Shown: positions 36,310 to 48,250 of the stretch, piece by piece
How positions within the stretch are numbered: position 1 is the stretch's first letter
How the letters are laid out: every line of letters starts with the position of its first letter
NCBI GenBank assembly: GCA_002914805.1
Contig: JXTB01000340.1
Location: 335,189-399,188, forward strand
DNA from: Parasponia andersonii
Taxonomy: Eukaryota; Streptophyta; Magnoliopsida; Rosales; Cannabaceae
DNA length: 64,000 nt
Reading direction: 5' to 3'
The notes under the pieces: model-generated
Told to the model about the DNA's origin: nothing
Databases searched by the model: none
The model's input: the letters and a program-made list of their open reading frames with translations, nothing else
Position numbers and translations under genes: made by a program

Positions 36310-39300
36310 ACTCCAAGAATTGTATGGCTTGTTGCCATATTCATTGGGATGTTTATTTCTTACATTTATAGACATCATCATTAATGTTACAGACTTACGG
36401 TTGTGGTATTTTGTTTTGGCAATAATCGTGGAATATTATTTTAGCTTCGGTAAACGGATACATGATTTTTAATAGATGATATTAACATAAAGTGAATAAT
36501 AGTTGTTCAACAAAATTAAAATGAATAAGATGTTACAAATTTTCTAAAAAAAAAAGAGAAAGAAAATAATGTTACAAAGAATATAATATATGCCTAACTT
36601 GGGTTGACTTAAAAATAAAAAACCCGTTGACTTGTGTTTAAAAAACAGAAAGAAAAAAAAAAATCATCAACTTGGGAGTAGATTTTTTTCATTGCTCTTC
36701 CCACTATAATTAAACGCTGGTATATTTGGATTTTTTAGTAGGATATTGCTATGCATTTAACTAGCAAAAGCTTAATAAGCCTTTTTGTATCTCACAATTT
36801 CCTAAAAATATATTCTTTTCACACAAAACTAAACCCCCGAGCTTTTGTGGTTTATGATTTGCACTGCCATTTGCCTACGGGCATGAGAGAATCTCGATGC
36901 CACACAATCTTATAACTAAAATTTTGATAAGCATATTTAAGCATCATTTTGTCTTTGTATTTTTCTAATATGGGATAAGTTTTCAATCTTTTCGCTTTGA
37001 ATTTCTCTACTTATAATGAATTTCTCGACTTTATAAGTGTATTTTGAGTTTTAATGTCTCATACACCTAAATTCTATTTTAAGTATATGAATATATAATT
37101 TCGAAATCCTCTACTGAACAAGAATCCACTATATCCTATTAATAATGTATAGTTCACTTATTTTTATGTTTTAAAATGACACTTTGTAATGGTGTTTAAA
37201 CACTAATTTCCAACAGTTTTCTCTTAGTCAATATATCGTTCTTGATATTTATTTAACATGAAATGGGATAATTGGTGAAATGATCATTCGGAGATGTGGG
37301 CATATAAATAATCAAAACCATTGAAGAGTAATCATTTCTAAATTTACTCCAAAACAAAGTAATGTTTATCGTATAATACAGAATAAAAATTTAATATTAT
37401 AGTACATGTTCTTTTTTTACGGTTGACTTTAGTAAATGTGATCTGTTTTCTTTTTTTCTTTATTATTTTCATTTTAAAACGAAACTGACCAAGTAAATCA
37501 ATTAGTTGATACACAGAGATCAGTATATTGACTAATATACTGGATCTAGTTAACATACTAAGTATATAAGTTTTATATTAGTGTGAGTATATAAATTATA
37601 AACTATACAAATTCGGCCATTTTGTTGAAAGCTTCACAAAAATTGATGGTACGAGTGGCCCCGATGAAAATGTAAAATCACTTCAATTGGGAAAGGAAAA
37701 ATTTCTCCGCACCATTCAGTATAGACAATAGACCTGGTTATCCAATAAAAAAAAAGGCAGAAAAGAAAAGAAAACAATAAACATGGTTTAAATACGTGAT
37801 TACTCTATTATTACATGCAGTCAACAAATCAATTTAAATTTCACATTTATATCTAATTTGGCAAAAAATTGACAAACAAAATTAGAAGACTGAAAGTTCT
37901 CTAGCTGGCATCTTTATTAAACCAAAGATTCTAGATTTATATGAGGATATTATCTTAAATAACAGAATTATTGTAGACATCTCTTTTACCCTTAATTTAT
38001 TTTTTCTTTGATCATTTCCTTATAAGGGTTGATCTTCTTGTGATTCTCAAATTTGGATTGAATTATATACCACGTTAAAGGTGGATTTTGAGCTGATATT
38101 TTGTGTCTTTAATTCCTCCATATTTTGTTTAGTTAGAAAAATCTTCAATTCATTTGTTTTTAATTAAATAAATGATTTGATATTTTTCTCATTGATTGGC
38201 TGATCTATTTTTAGTGAAAATAGAGATCTTGCTGATTCTCAAGCTGACAAAGTCGTGGATTGGATGTCGAATCGAATTCTTGTCAAATACAGAAAAATCT
38301 GACTGTTGTTGTAAAAATTTACGACTCATGTTGCAACGTAAGAAGATTTTCTAGAATTTATCTTTTATGATCATAATTTTTTTATTTCTTTTCCAGAATT
38401 ACGTATGAATCTGATTTCATTCATTTGAAATGAGAATAAATCAGTCTTTAATTATGATTTGCAAGTGTATCGACTAAAAGCTCTTGGCTCCTCTGTGTAA
38501 AGTGCATTTCTGCGAAGCATTTTGCGTACACTTAAATTTTTATATTCTCTTGTAAGGTTTGACTTCTTGTAGAAAAATTCTGTTAGCCATATAATCTTAG
38601 TGTGTTGAGTGGTTTTGTAGCTTTTCGGAAAAAAAAAAAAACTCTTTTTCCTCGAGAGAAAATTGACTCTAAGATCTAAAATAAGTTCGACGTTGAGAAG
38701 AGTTTGTTAAACAAGAGGGATAGAATGAATACAAGATAATTTCAATAATTTCAAAAAGAGAGTTTTTCTTTGTATTAGTCAATTTATATTTGTATTTTTC
38801 AGAGACTTTATGAATTTGTTTATTCTAGGCAAAGGGCTGTATAGTAGACAATTGTTGAACCACGTTAAAAATGTTGTCTCTATATCATTTACAACATTAG
38901 TAATTCTATTCTATATCCATTTAATTAATTAAATTCGATAATAAGTGAAAAACGAACCTAACAATGAAAAACTTACCCCACTTTAAACTTATACCAAACA
39001 AGTACAAGCCAAAAAATAAAAAAGATTTTTGGCTGGTGATAAGGAAGGAAAAAAAAAGGATAAAATAATATCATCAAAATGAATTAAGCACACACGTTTG
39101 CAAAATGTATTTTTGAAACAGGGATAATTGTAAAAAAAAATATATTGAGATTTGAATGTTATGCAATTTAAATCTTGAAATTTGGATTCTGTAAAATAAT
39201 ATTTTTGAAATTAATACCATGAGTTGACTTTTTGAATAATTTTAACTGATAAAATATAATAATATCCTTAAAATTAAGAAGAATAATAAAGACTAATCTA

Positions 39301-39570
39301 GTTTTAATGGAGAATATTATTATTTTTTTGGTTGCTAAAATTGGTCAAAAAGTCTATCCAAGCACTAATTTTCATAAATTCATAATCTCAAAATATTATT
39401 ATGCAGAGATTTCAGAATCTAAATTACAGAATACTCAAATTTGAGAGTATTTTTTTGTAATTTATCATTTGAAATAAATCAAAAAAAAGTTATTTGTGAA
39501 ATATAAGGAATATTGGGTTTAAATTTCTCTTTGTAACTATTGTGGATTATGGTTTACTTGTTAGAATGGA
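36310..39570. other. Intergenic; one possible LTR remnant, no gene seen
   Basis: AT-rich sequence. At about 37960-38890 the end TTGTTGAACCACGTTAAAAA followed by TGTTGTCTCTATATCATTTA resembles the closing part of plant Copia LTRs, but no second LTR or coding region is present. A short block near 37615 (ATTCGGCCATTTTGTTGAAA) resembles the ends of the MITE at 39575-39795. No host gene was recognised. Confidence 0.45.
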
Positions 39571-39574
39571 ATTT

Positions 39575-39795
39575 ATAGCAAAATGACCGAATTTTGTGCA
39601 AATTTTAAGTAAATATCCGTTTTTTAAATTCTACAACAAAACAAAATGACTAGTATATTAAAGATATACTAAATGTGAAATATGATGTATTTAATATAAA
39701 ATCTAATATAATTAGTATATAAACTAATAAAATTAGTATATAAATTGATATACTAAGTGTAGAAATACACGCTCGGCCATTTAGTCATAAAAGAG
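39575..39795. mobile_element. Possible MITE of about 215 bp
   Basis: The left end TAGCAAAATGACCGAATTTT and the reverse complement of the right end (TGACTAAATGGCCGAGCGTG) are similar imperfect inverted repeats, flanked by TA-rich sequence. The interior repeats TAATATAATTAGTATATAAA. A small non-autonomous element is the simplest reading; identity between the arms is only moderate. Confidence 0.45.
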
Positions 39796-41157
39796 AAAAA
39801 TAAATATTTATTAAAATAAAGGGTAAAAAAAGGATATCCACTCTATGTTTTTTAATCAAAAGAAAGAAGACCAAAACAGCAGGCCTATTTCGCAATATTC
39901 TATTGAACTCTGTAATTATTTTTTTTTGGGGGGAGCATAGTTATGATTTTGAGTAGTTATTGGACAATGATTTTTTTTTTTTTTAAAAGAAAATTTTGCA
40001 TTCTATTTGGAATTGATCAAAATGAGTACATTGAACGAAATATATATACATAAAAAAAGGATTTGATTCCATATTCTGAGACAAATGCAGATGGGAAAAT
40101 TCTTCTGGCTTTAAGGATTGCCTTTTTTTTTTTTTTTCCCCATACCCTTCTATCATAATAATAATAATATTCTCCATAAGGCGTAACTAGATTTTTTCTC
40201 TTTTTCTTTGGGTTCTAAAAAGAAGAGCAAAAATTGCAGTTCAGAGAAAGAGATTGAGCACAATTGAGGATCAAAATTTTCACAGTTCATAATGGCACAA
40301 AGTGGTCGAGTTGGGGGACAATACGAAGAAATGGTAAAGCCCCATAATCTATTGTCCTCGTGTTCTTTGTACCCGATTGATAAAAATTCTGCAGTACACC
40401 TCTTAAAAAGAAAAGGTCACTAAAACTCAATCCGATGCCTTTATATCTTTTTGTAACTATAATGTTGGAATTAAATTTGATGTGTGTATACTAGCTATCT
40501 GGCATAATCATTAGCATTGTATTGGTCTATAATAAAATATTACTTTATTAAGTTATGCAAAAGCCAGCCATATTGTATTAGCTAGTCCATTGAGTTAATT
40601 TATCTCACGGTATTATTGGATTGCATGAACATATTTGATTTAGGGCATCGTAGAATAAGAACACTATAAAAGTAGACGTTGCATTGTGACAAATGCTTAT
40701 GTGTATGCTTAGCTTCAATTTTTCGGGGCCGCGCCCACGCTAATTAGTGGCCTGGATCCAACTGATGCCGGTAGCATTTCTCGAATATATATATACACAC
40801 ATATAGTTATTGAATGAAAAGTTCAACAAGGTTTTTATTTATTTATTAATGAATGGAATACGGCAAAGAGAAGAAGCATCAAGAGATTATTTAAACTCAG
40901 AAGAACCTTTATCCCACGCTCAATAACTCAGGATACCGGGGAGAAAATTAAATTAAGAAGAAAATAATACAAAGTATCTAGATTCCAATCAATCGGAAAA
41001 CGGTAAAAGAACGGCCACTACATGGCTCTCCTCATAAGCGATGATGAATGATATTTTATGAGTAATACTATGGTGCCCAGCACTATATTATAAAGTGTCA
41101 ATTTATTCACACGGATTTTACTAGTGTTATAACTCAATTTCGTTCTAATATACTGAT
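39795..41157. other. Intergenic with one unassigned exon-like frame
   Basis: Mostly AT-rich. At 40292 an ATG after a purine-rich leader opens MAQSGRVGGQYEEM followed by GTAAAG, a plausible splice donor. No downstream exon was identified and the protein is not recognised, so it is not called as a gene. A GC-rich block (GGGGCCGCGCCCACG) lies near 40725. Confidence 0.4.
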
Positions 41158-41162
41158 ATCTC
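41158..41162. other. Target-site duplication of Copia 2 (left)
   Basis: ATCTC here is repeated exactly at 47105-47109, after the last LTR segment. It bounds the whole three-LTR structure. Confidence 0.85.
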
Positions 41163-41645
41163 AGTTGAAAATAAACTTGTTTAAGCCTATAAGAAATATT
41201 TAAGCCCATCAACATGAGACCCAATAAGTTGGAGTTAGCCCAAGTGCAAAACTCATAAAAGAAAAAAGCCCAAGTCCAAATTAAAGAAGCCTTCCACTTA
41301 GAATCTTCTAGTGTTAACTAGATAATAACTTTTTACATATAAATTATTTGATTATTATTAGAAGTGTGTAGAAGAAAATATTTATAAAATATTTGTGGTT
41401 TAAGGATTTTTGTAATTATTTATTTGTGTGGTTCTCATTGTTTCTCATGTAGTATAAATATCCCTCCTCATTTGAGTTCTAAGCATCAAGTAAGAAGCAA
41501 AGCTTCTAAGAGTGAAGAGAAGAGAGAAAGAAGCATAGCTTCTAATGAGTGAGTGAGAGAGTGAGTGAGCTTGAAGAGTGAAGTTGAGAATTTTCTCTTG
41601 TAAAAGTATTTGAGGGAATAATAAAGTTTGTTTTACTTTCCAACA
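41163..41645 (+). repeat. Copia 2 first (5') LTR
   Basis: 483 bp, starting AGTTGAAAATAAAC (the expected T of TG is mutated to A) and ending TTTCCAACA. TATAAATA at 41453-41460 is the likely TATA box. It matches 46217-46676 closely. Confidence 0.93.
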
Positions 41646-41648
41646 AAA

Positions 41649-41660
41649 TGGTATCAGAGC
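41649..41660 (+). other. Copia 2 primer-binding site
   Basis: TGGTATCAGAGC, complementary to the 3' end of initiator tRNA-Met, lies three bases after the LTR end. The same sequence recurs after the middle LTR near 46680. Confidence 0.92.
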
Positions 41661-42141
41661 AAGGTTGTGAGTCCTCTTGAAATTCTAAGTATGCTCTGTA
41701 GTTGCAGCTTTGACTGATCTTCCACGTCAGAAAAGAATTCTTGAGATTGAGAGTATTAGCCATTTATTCCAAACATACTGCTATTACATATCAAATCGAA
41801 GAGTTTGACAAGACGAACACACTGCCACAAGAATCAGCCCAATCGGAGTCCGAACGAGTCGTTGGAAGTTTGCTGCCACAAACTGAGTCAACTCACTGAG
41901 TTGAGTCGAGTCAAATTCGTTTGACTGAGCCGTTAGAGCTGTTGACCAAGCCATCAGAGCCGTTTGACCGCGCCGTTGACTAAGCCGTCAGAGCCGTTGA
42001 CCAACTGTTGACCGTTGACTGAGCGTTGACTTTGACTGTTGACTTTGACCAAGTCGATATACAAGTCAATCTTAAGGTTTTTCGGCATTCTGGATCTATC
42101 AGTGTAGTCAAAATTTCCAAAAATTCATTCCGTTAAGAGTT

Positions 42142-43356
42142 ATGGCTACCGGCAGTTTAGCATCTCTTCAAGTTCCACCACTTCAAGGTAATAACTTTGA
42201 TAATTGAACTATCAAAATAAAAGTACTCCTTGAAGCATATGATGTTTGGGAAGTAGTAGAGAAAGGCTATGAAAAGCTAAGAGATGAGGCAACACTATCT
42301 TCAACAGAGAAGGATAGTTTAAAAGATTCAAGAAAGAGAGACAAAAAAGTTCTCTTCCTCATCTACCAGGCCTTAGATGACGACGGGTTTGAGAAAATCT
42401 CAAGTGCAACCTCTGCTAAGGAAGTATAGGAGAAATTTCAAATTTCATACAAAAGAGAAGAAAAGGTCAAAAAGGTCCGTCTTTAAACTTTAAGAGGAGA
42501 GTTTGATTTATTACACATGACAGAGACTGAGTCAGTTTCTGATTATTTTTTTAGAGTTTTAACCATTTCGAATCAAATGAAGTGAAATGGTGAGAAACTT
42601 GAAAATATTACGATTATGAAAAAGATTCTTCGATCGTTAGACCCAAAGTTCGAGAATATTGTTACTATCATCGAAGAAACTAAAGATTTGGGAGCCATGA
42701 CAATAGAACAACTCTTGGGTTCTTTACAAGCTCAGGAGGAAAAGAAAAAGAAGAAGCCAAATTTGAAGGAGCATCTTCTCAAGACACAACTTACAGAGAA
42801 AGAAGATAGCCAATGTAGTGAAAGAAGTTAACGTGGTCGTGGTAGAGGACGAGCCCGAGGACAAGGACGTGGTACTAGTCGAGGTCGTGGACGAGGTTGG
42901 AATTCCAACAACTGCAATTATCATATCAACAATTTCGAAAGAGGAGAAAGCTCTACAAGAGGTCGTGGTAGAGATCGAATAAACTCAAGGACTGAGAAGT
43001 CTCAAGTTGAATGTTTCAATTGTCATAAGTTTGGACATTATGCTAGAGAGTGTAGAGTACTCAATAACAGAATTGAAGAGAAAGTCAATTACATTGAAGA
43101 AAAAAGGGAAGAAAATGGCACTGTGCTACTAGTATATAAAGACAACAATGGAGAACAAGACAACACATGGTATCTTGATACCGGTGCTAGCAATCATATG
43201 TGTGGGCATCGATCAATGTTTATAGAGCTTGATGAATCAATCAGTGGGAGTGTTTCTTTCGGTGATGATTCAAAAGTAGCAGTAAAAGGAAAAGGTAAAA
43301 TTCTTAAAATGGGGGGCATCAATTTATTTCAAATGTTTATTTTGTACCCACAATGA
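42142..43356 (+). pseudogene. Copia 2 gag and protease
   Basis: Starts MATGSLASLQVPPLQGNNFD, with the Copia gag motif where a TGG tryptophan codon is now TGA. Further stops follow (for example EV*EKF where W is expected). It continues through ILRSLDPKFENIVTIIEE, a basic RGRGRGR stretch, a CCHC zinc knuckle (CFNCHKFGHYAREC, about 43013-43055) and a protease active site WYLDTGASNHM (about 43150-43200). The frame is closed in the gag part but near-intact in the protease part. Gag forms the particle, and the protease would cleave the polyprotein. Confidence 0.9.
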
Positions 43357-43444
43357 AAACAAACATCTTGAGTTTGGGACAACTCTTAGAGAAAGGCTAG
43401 GATATTTACTTGAAAGATTATAGTCTTCTATAAGAGATAACAAT

Positions 43445-44422
43445 ATGAACTTGATTGCCAAGGTGCCTATGTCAAGAAATAGAATGTTCTTATTGAACAT
43501 TCAAAATGATATGGCAAAATGTCTGAAAGCATGTTACAAGGATTCATTATGGCTATGGCATTTGAGATTCGGACATCTCAACTTTGAAGGACTAGAGCTA
43601 CTATCCAAGAAAGAAATGGTGAGAGGCTTGCCATGCATCAATCATCCTGATCAACTTTGTGAAGGATGCTTACTCGGGAAGCAATTCAGGAAAAGCTTTC
43701 CAAAAGAGTCGAATTCAAGAGCCCAAAAGCCACTAGAGCTTGTGCATACAGATGTGTGCGATCCTATCAAACCAAGTTCTTTCGATAAGAGTAACTACTT
43801 CTTGCTCTTTATTGATGATTTCTCAAGAAAGACTTGGATTTATTTCTTGAAGCAAAAATCAGAAGTCTTTGAAGCTTTCAAGAAGTTCAAGGCTGCTGTA
43901 GAGAAGGAAAGCAGTTTTCAGATCAAAGCCATGAGATCTGATAGAGGAGGAGAATTTACTTCAAAAGAGTTCCAAGAATTCTGCGAAGCAAATAGAATTC
44001 GACGACCTTTAACTATTCCAAGATCCCCTCAACAAAATGGCGTGGCAGAAAGGAAGAACGGGACCATCCTCAACATAGCTCGAAGTATGCTGAAAAGTAA
44101 GATATTACCCAAAGAGTTCTGGGCAGAAGCTGTTGCATGTGCAGTTTATTTGTCCAATCGATCTCCAACAAGAAGTGTGTGGGGAAAGACACTACAAGAA
44201 GTATGGAGCGGAAGGAAGCCTGGGATCTCCCACTTGAGAGTCTTTGGAAGCATAGTTCATGTGCATGTGCCAGACGAACATAGAACCAAGCTTGATGATA
44301 AAAGCGAGAAGTTTATTTTCATCGGCTACGACACCAACTCTAAAGGATATAAGTTATACAATCCTAACAATGGAAAAGTAATCATCAATCGAGATGTAAT
44401 ATTCGATGAGGAAGGTGAATGA
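43445..44422 (+). pseudogene. Copia 2 GAG-pre-integrase and integrase
   Basis: An uninterrupted 325-codon stretch of pol. The pre-integrase HHCC module (WHLRFGHLNFEGL...LCEGCLLGKQ) leads into the integrase core with catalytic-type D (VHTDVCDPI), D (MRSDRGGEF) and E (NGVAERKNG). It ends with the Copia-typical FGSIVHVHVPDEHRTKLDDK, IFIGYDTNSKGYKLYNP and VIINRDVIFDE motifs. The residues needed for activity are present here, but the polyprotein is broken on both sides. Confidence 0.93.
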
Positions 44423-44473
44423 GACTTTGGCTCTCAAACAAATGACTACAATTTCTTTCCACAATTTGAAGAT

Positions 44474-46206
44474 ATGGAAACACTAGTAGAGCAAGCAAGA
44501 GAAGTACATCAAAAGGCTATTACTCTACCTTCCTCACCGATATCATCTACTCATGAAGATTCACCTCCATCTTTCTTAACTGAGAGGCATGAAGAACGTA
44601 CAAGAAATCTTGAAGATCTATATGAGGTGACTGATAGACTTGAAAATCTCACTCTATTTTGCCTATTTGCTGATTGTGAAATGGTAAACTTCCAAGAGGC
44701 TGTACAAGATGAAAAATGGAGGAATGCGATGGATGAAGCAGTCAAAGCCATAGAGAAGAATGACACTTGGGAACTATCCACTCTTCCTAAAGGTCATAAA
44801 GCTATTGGTGTAAAATGGGTGTACAAGGTGAAGAAAAATGCCAATGGAGAGGTAGAAAGATATAAAGCAAAGCTAGTCGCGAAAGGCTATAGTCAAAGAG
44901 CCGACATTGACTACGACGAGGTATTCCCTCCTGTTGCACGATTGGAAACTATAAGACTACTTATTTCTCTTGCTGCTTAGAACAAATGAAAGATTCATCA
45001 GATGAATGTAAAGTCCGTATTTCTAAATGGAGTTCTTGAAGAAGAAGTTTATATCCAACAACCATTAGGTTATGAGATGAAATGGTATAAATATAAGGTT
45101 TTGAAGCTGAAGAAGGCTCTTTACGGTCTAAAGTAAGTACCAAGAGCATGGAACAGCCGCATTGACAAATATTTCCAAGAGAATGGATTCATTAAGTGCC
45201 CTTATGAACATGCTCTCTATGTTAAGACTAAAGATGGAGATATTTTGGTCGTATGCTTGTATGTGGATGATCTTATATTCACTGGAAGTAATCCAAAGAT
45301 GTTTGACGAATTCAAGAGAGTAATGACACATGAGTTTGAAATGACAGACATCGGACTTATGGCATATTACCTCGGCATAGAGGTCAAGCAAAAGGAAGAC
45401 GGCATCTTTATCTCTCAAGAAAGTTATACAAAGGAGATCCTGAAGAAGTTCAATATGAATGATTGCAAGCCAATAAGTACACCAGTGGAGTGTGGAATAA
45501 AATTATTCAAAGATGATGAAGCAGAAAAAGTGGATCCAACACTCTTTAAGAGCCTTGTTGGATGCCTTAGTTACTTGACATGTACAAGGCCCGATATTCT
45601 CTATGCAACTGGACTAGTGAGTCGTTACATGGAAACTCTAACAACTACTCACTTCAAAGCTGCAAAGAGAATTCTCCGTTATCTAAAAGATACGATCAAT
45701 CTTGGCTTGTTCTATTCAGTTTCTAATGATTACAAACTCGTTGGTTACAGTGATAGTGATTGGGCCAGAGATACTGATAATCGAAAAAGCACAACTGATT
45801 TTGTGTTCTTTATAGGAGAAACTGCCTTCACCTGGGTATCTAAGAAACAATCGATTGTCACCCTTTCAACATGCAAAGCTGAGTATGTAGCTGCTACGTC
45901 ATGTGTTAGTCATGCAATCTGGTTAAGAAGGTTGTTGAAAGAGTTAAACATGCCTCAAAAGGAGCAAACGGAGATTTGTATTGACGATAAGTCAGTAATA
46001 GTTTTGGCTAAAAATCCAGTCTTTCATGATTGAAATAAGCATATCGATACTCGCTATCATTACATAAGAGAATGTGTTGCAAACAAAGAAGTACAATTGG
46101 AATATGTGAGATCACATGATCAGATTGCTGATATTTTCACCAAGCCACTCAAGTTTGAAGACTTTACAAGATTAAGAAATTTACTTGGTATTATAAAACA
46201 AGTTTA
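44474..46206 (+). pseudogene. Copia 2 reverse transcriptase and RNase H
   Basis: The RT begins around WRNAMDEAVKAIEKNDTWEL and runs through KWVYKVKKNANGEVERYKAK and FPPVARLETIRLL. Stops at about 44978-44990 then interrupt a normally continuous 'AAQNKWKIHQMDVKSAFLNG' region, and another lies in ALYGLK*VPRAW. The catalytic YVDD is intact (CLYVDDLIFTGSN, about 45255). RNase H follows (VGYSDSDWA...KSTTDFVF, TLSTCKAEYVAA, KHIDTRYHYIRE), with a stop at about 46031, ending ADIFTKPLKFEDF before the polypurine tract. Most stops fit C-to-T or G-to-A change. Confidence 0.92.
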
Positions 46207-46216
46207 AGGGGGAGAG

Positions 46217-46676
46217 TGTTGAAAATAAACTTGTTTAAGCCCATAAAAAATATTTAAGCCCATCAACATGAGGCCCAATAAGTTGGAGTTTGCCAAAGTG
46301 CAAAACTCATAAAAGAAAAAAGCCTAAGTCCAAATTAAAGAAGCCTTCCATCTAGAATCTTTTAGTGTTAACTAGATAATAGCTTTTTACTTTGATTATT
46401 ATTAAGTGTGTAGAAGAAAATATGTGTGGTTTAAGGATTTTTGTAATTGTTTATTTGTGTAGTTCTTATTGTTTCTCATGTAGCATAAATACCCCTCCCC
46501 ATTTGAGTTCTAAGCATCAAGTAAGAAGCAAAGCTTCTAAGAGTGAAGAGAAGAGAGAAAGAAGCATAGCTTCTAATGAGTGAGTGAGAGAGTGAGTGAG
46601 CTTGAAGAGTGAAGTTGAGAATTTTCTCTTGTAAAAGTATTTGAGTGAATAATAAAGTTTGTTTTCCTTTCCAACA
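46217..46676 (+). repeat. Copia 2 middle LTR
   Basis: 460 bp from TGTTGAAAATAAAC to TTTCCAACA, preceded by the polypurine tract AAGGGGGAGAG. It is followed not by host DNA but by a second copy of the primer site and leader. Confidence 0.92.
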
Positions 46677-47104
46677 AAATGGTATCAGAGCAAGGTTGTG
46701 AGTCCTCTTGAAATTCTAAGTATGCTCTGTGGTTGCAGCTTTGACTGATCTTCCACATCAGAAAAGAATTCTTGAGATTGAGAGTATTAGTCATTTGTTC
46801 CAAACATAGTACTATTACATATCAAATCGAAGAGTTCGACAAGACGAACACACTGCCACAAGAATCAGCCCAATCGGAGTCCGAACGAGTCAGAACGAGT
46901 CGTTGGAAGTTTGCTGCCACAAACTAAGTTAACTCACTGAGTTGAGCCGAGTCAAATTCGTTTGACTGAGCCGTCAGAGCTGTTGACCAAGCCATCAGAG
47001 CCGTTTGACGAGTGAGAGAGTGAGTGAGCTTGAAAAGTGAAGTTGAGAATTTTCTCTTGTAAAAGTATTTGAGTGAATAATAAAGTTTGTTTTACTTTCC
47101 AACA
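46677..47104 (+). repeat. Duplicated Copia 2 leader plus truncated third LTR
   Basis: 46677-47009 repeats the internal sequence from 41646 on (TGGTATCAGAGC, then the GACTGAGCCGT/GACCAAGCC leader). At about 47010 it jumps to GAGTGAGAGAGTGAGTGAGC, the last 95 bases of an LTR ending CCAACA at 47104. A small extra duplication (GAGTCAGAACGAGTC) is present near 46880. Confidence 0.9.
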
Positions 47105-47109
47105 ATCTC

Positions 47110-48240
47110 ATCTATCTGAGCATGTGAAATTATTTTAATTTAATTTTCTTTGACCAACGTTTACAATATTCTTACGTTTAAATCATCATAAAATAAACAA
47201 ATGTAGAATTGATTCAGGTTGAAGCATTTAAGTTAATTTGTAACTATTAGATATATCAGGTCCATGCACATGCATTATACCCGGAGCCCATTTTGTAAAC
47301 TATATGTTGAAAACTCTCAAAATAACATATATTAAAGGGTATCGTTAATTAGTTGTAGTCCATACACGTATTGAAGTACTATTAGAAACCGACCCTAGCC
47401 TAATCACTTCAACTACGTGAATGGGTAGAAATATTCGAGACACATGTAACATTTCTAAACAAAGAAAAAAACTTTTTAATGTCTTTGATTTGTTATTAAA
47501 TAGTATATATACCATGTAGGTTCTCTTAGATCACAAGGCATCAAACAAAATCAGACAAAGCCAGTGTGGGATAAAAAAGCAACATTATCGGGAAAAAATT
47601 TCAAAAAGCATTTTCATAGCTGGTTCTTTGTCTGATGTTATAAATAAGAGCTTAATTAACATTTTCAACTCATAAGTTTAATTATAATAATTAACCACAG
47701 GGTAAGTGTACCATGACCAGTGGCCTCAGCCGTAAATAGTAGAGGAAACCTTTCCGTACATATTTAATTTACATTAGTCCTACAATAAACTTTGACAATC
47801 TTTTTTTTAATAATAAATGGATAATTAATTTAAGGAATTATTATTGTAAATTGTTCATCCTACTAACTTACCTGTTATCGCTCCAGTACTGCCATATAAT
47901 TTTAGTAAATATTTTTTTTATAAAACACAAAATATTATAGTGATTAATCATATTTAGATCATGGTAAAGTGATTGAAAAATATAGTAGTAACACATTATA
48001 TCTATATAAGTAACACAATATGACATATAACCTTGCATTTATCATATGCTGTGCTGATCCAAAAAGGGAAATAGTCAACACCAAACTTCTCACTGGTTAA
48101 ACACACCACTGCTATTATCACAACCAAAAAGAAAGGGGGGGGAAAAAACAATGAAACAGTTCTAATGAAGTCACCACTTCTAATTCTTAGATGAGTGGGT
48201 GCATTTAGTAGTACACTTTGGATAAATTGGTCCAAGGGTT
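47110..48240. other. Intergenic; downstream flank of the SWEET gene
   Basis: AT-rich, no coding region recognised. The part nearest 48250 is presumably the 3' UTR of the minus-strand SWEET gene. A poly-G tract lies near 48136-48143. Confidence 0.55.
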
Positions 48241-48250
48241 CGCCACGTCA

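Larger units (their letters stand above)
28893..36310 (-). mobile_element. Degenerate CACTA (En/Spm) transposon
   Basis: The left end is CACTATTATAAAAAGAG (from 28893), followed by dense subterminal repeats of ATTATGACGGTT / TACGACAGTTGA type to about 29130, as in CACTA elements. Minus-strand remnants in order are TNP2 transposase (35126-34200), Transposase_24/TNPA-like (34050-32730, continuing at 32690-32560) and an Ulp1-like protease (30480-29740). Subterminal-like ACCGTTAAAG / GGCGGTTCAAG motifs at 36150-36310 mark the other end, but no matching CACTA terminus was found, so the right boundary is approximate. A large non-CACTA insertion may occupy 31140-32540. Confidence 0.8.
41163..47104 (+). 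mobile_element. Ty1/Copia retrotransposon with three LTR segments
   Basis: The order is full LTR (41163-41645), internal region with gag-pol (41646-46216), full LTR (46217-46676), a second copy of the first 330 bp or so of the internal region (46677-47009), then a truncated LTR end (about 47010-47104). ATCTC target duplications flank the whole structure, so it behaves as one insertion later altered by tandem duplication and deletion. A tRNA-iMet primer site follows the first LTR and a polypurine tract (AAGGGGGAGAG) precedes the second. gag-pol has several stops but most domains are clearly readable, and the LTRs are still very similar, so it is younger than the Copia element at 20-25 kb. Confidence 0.93.
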
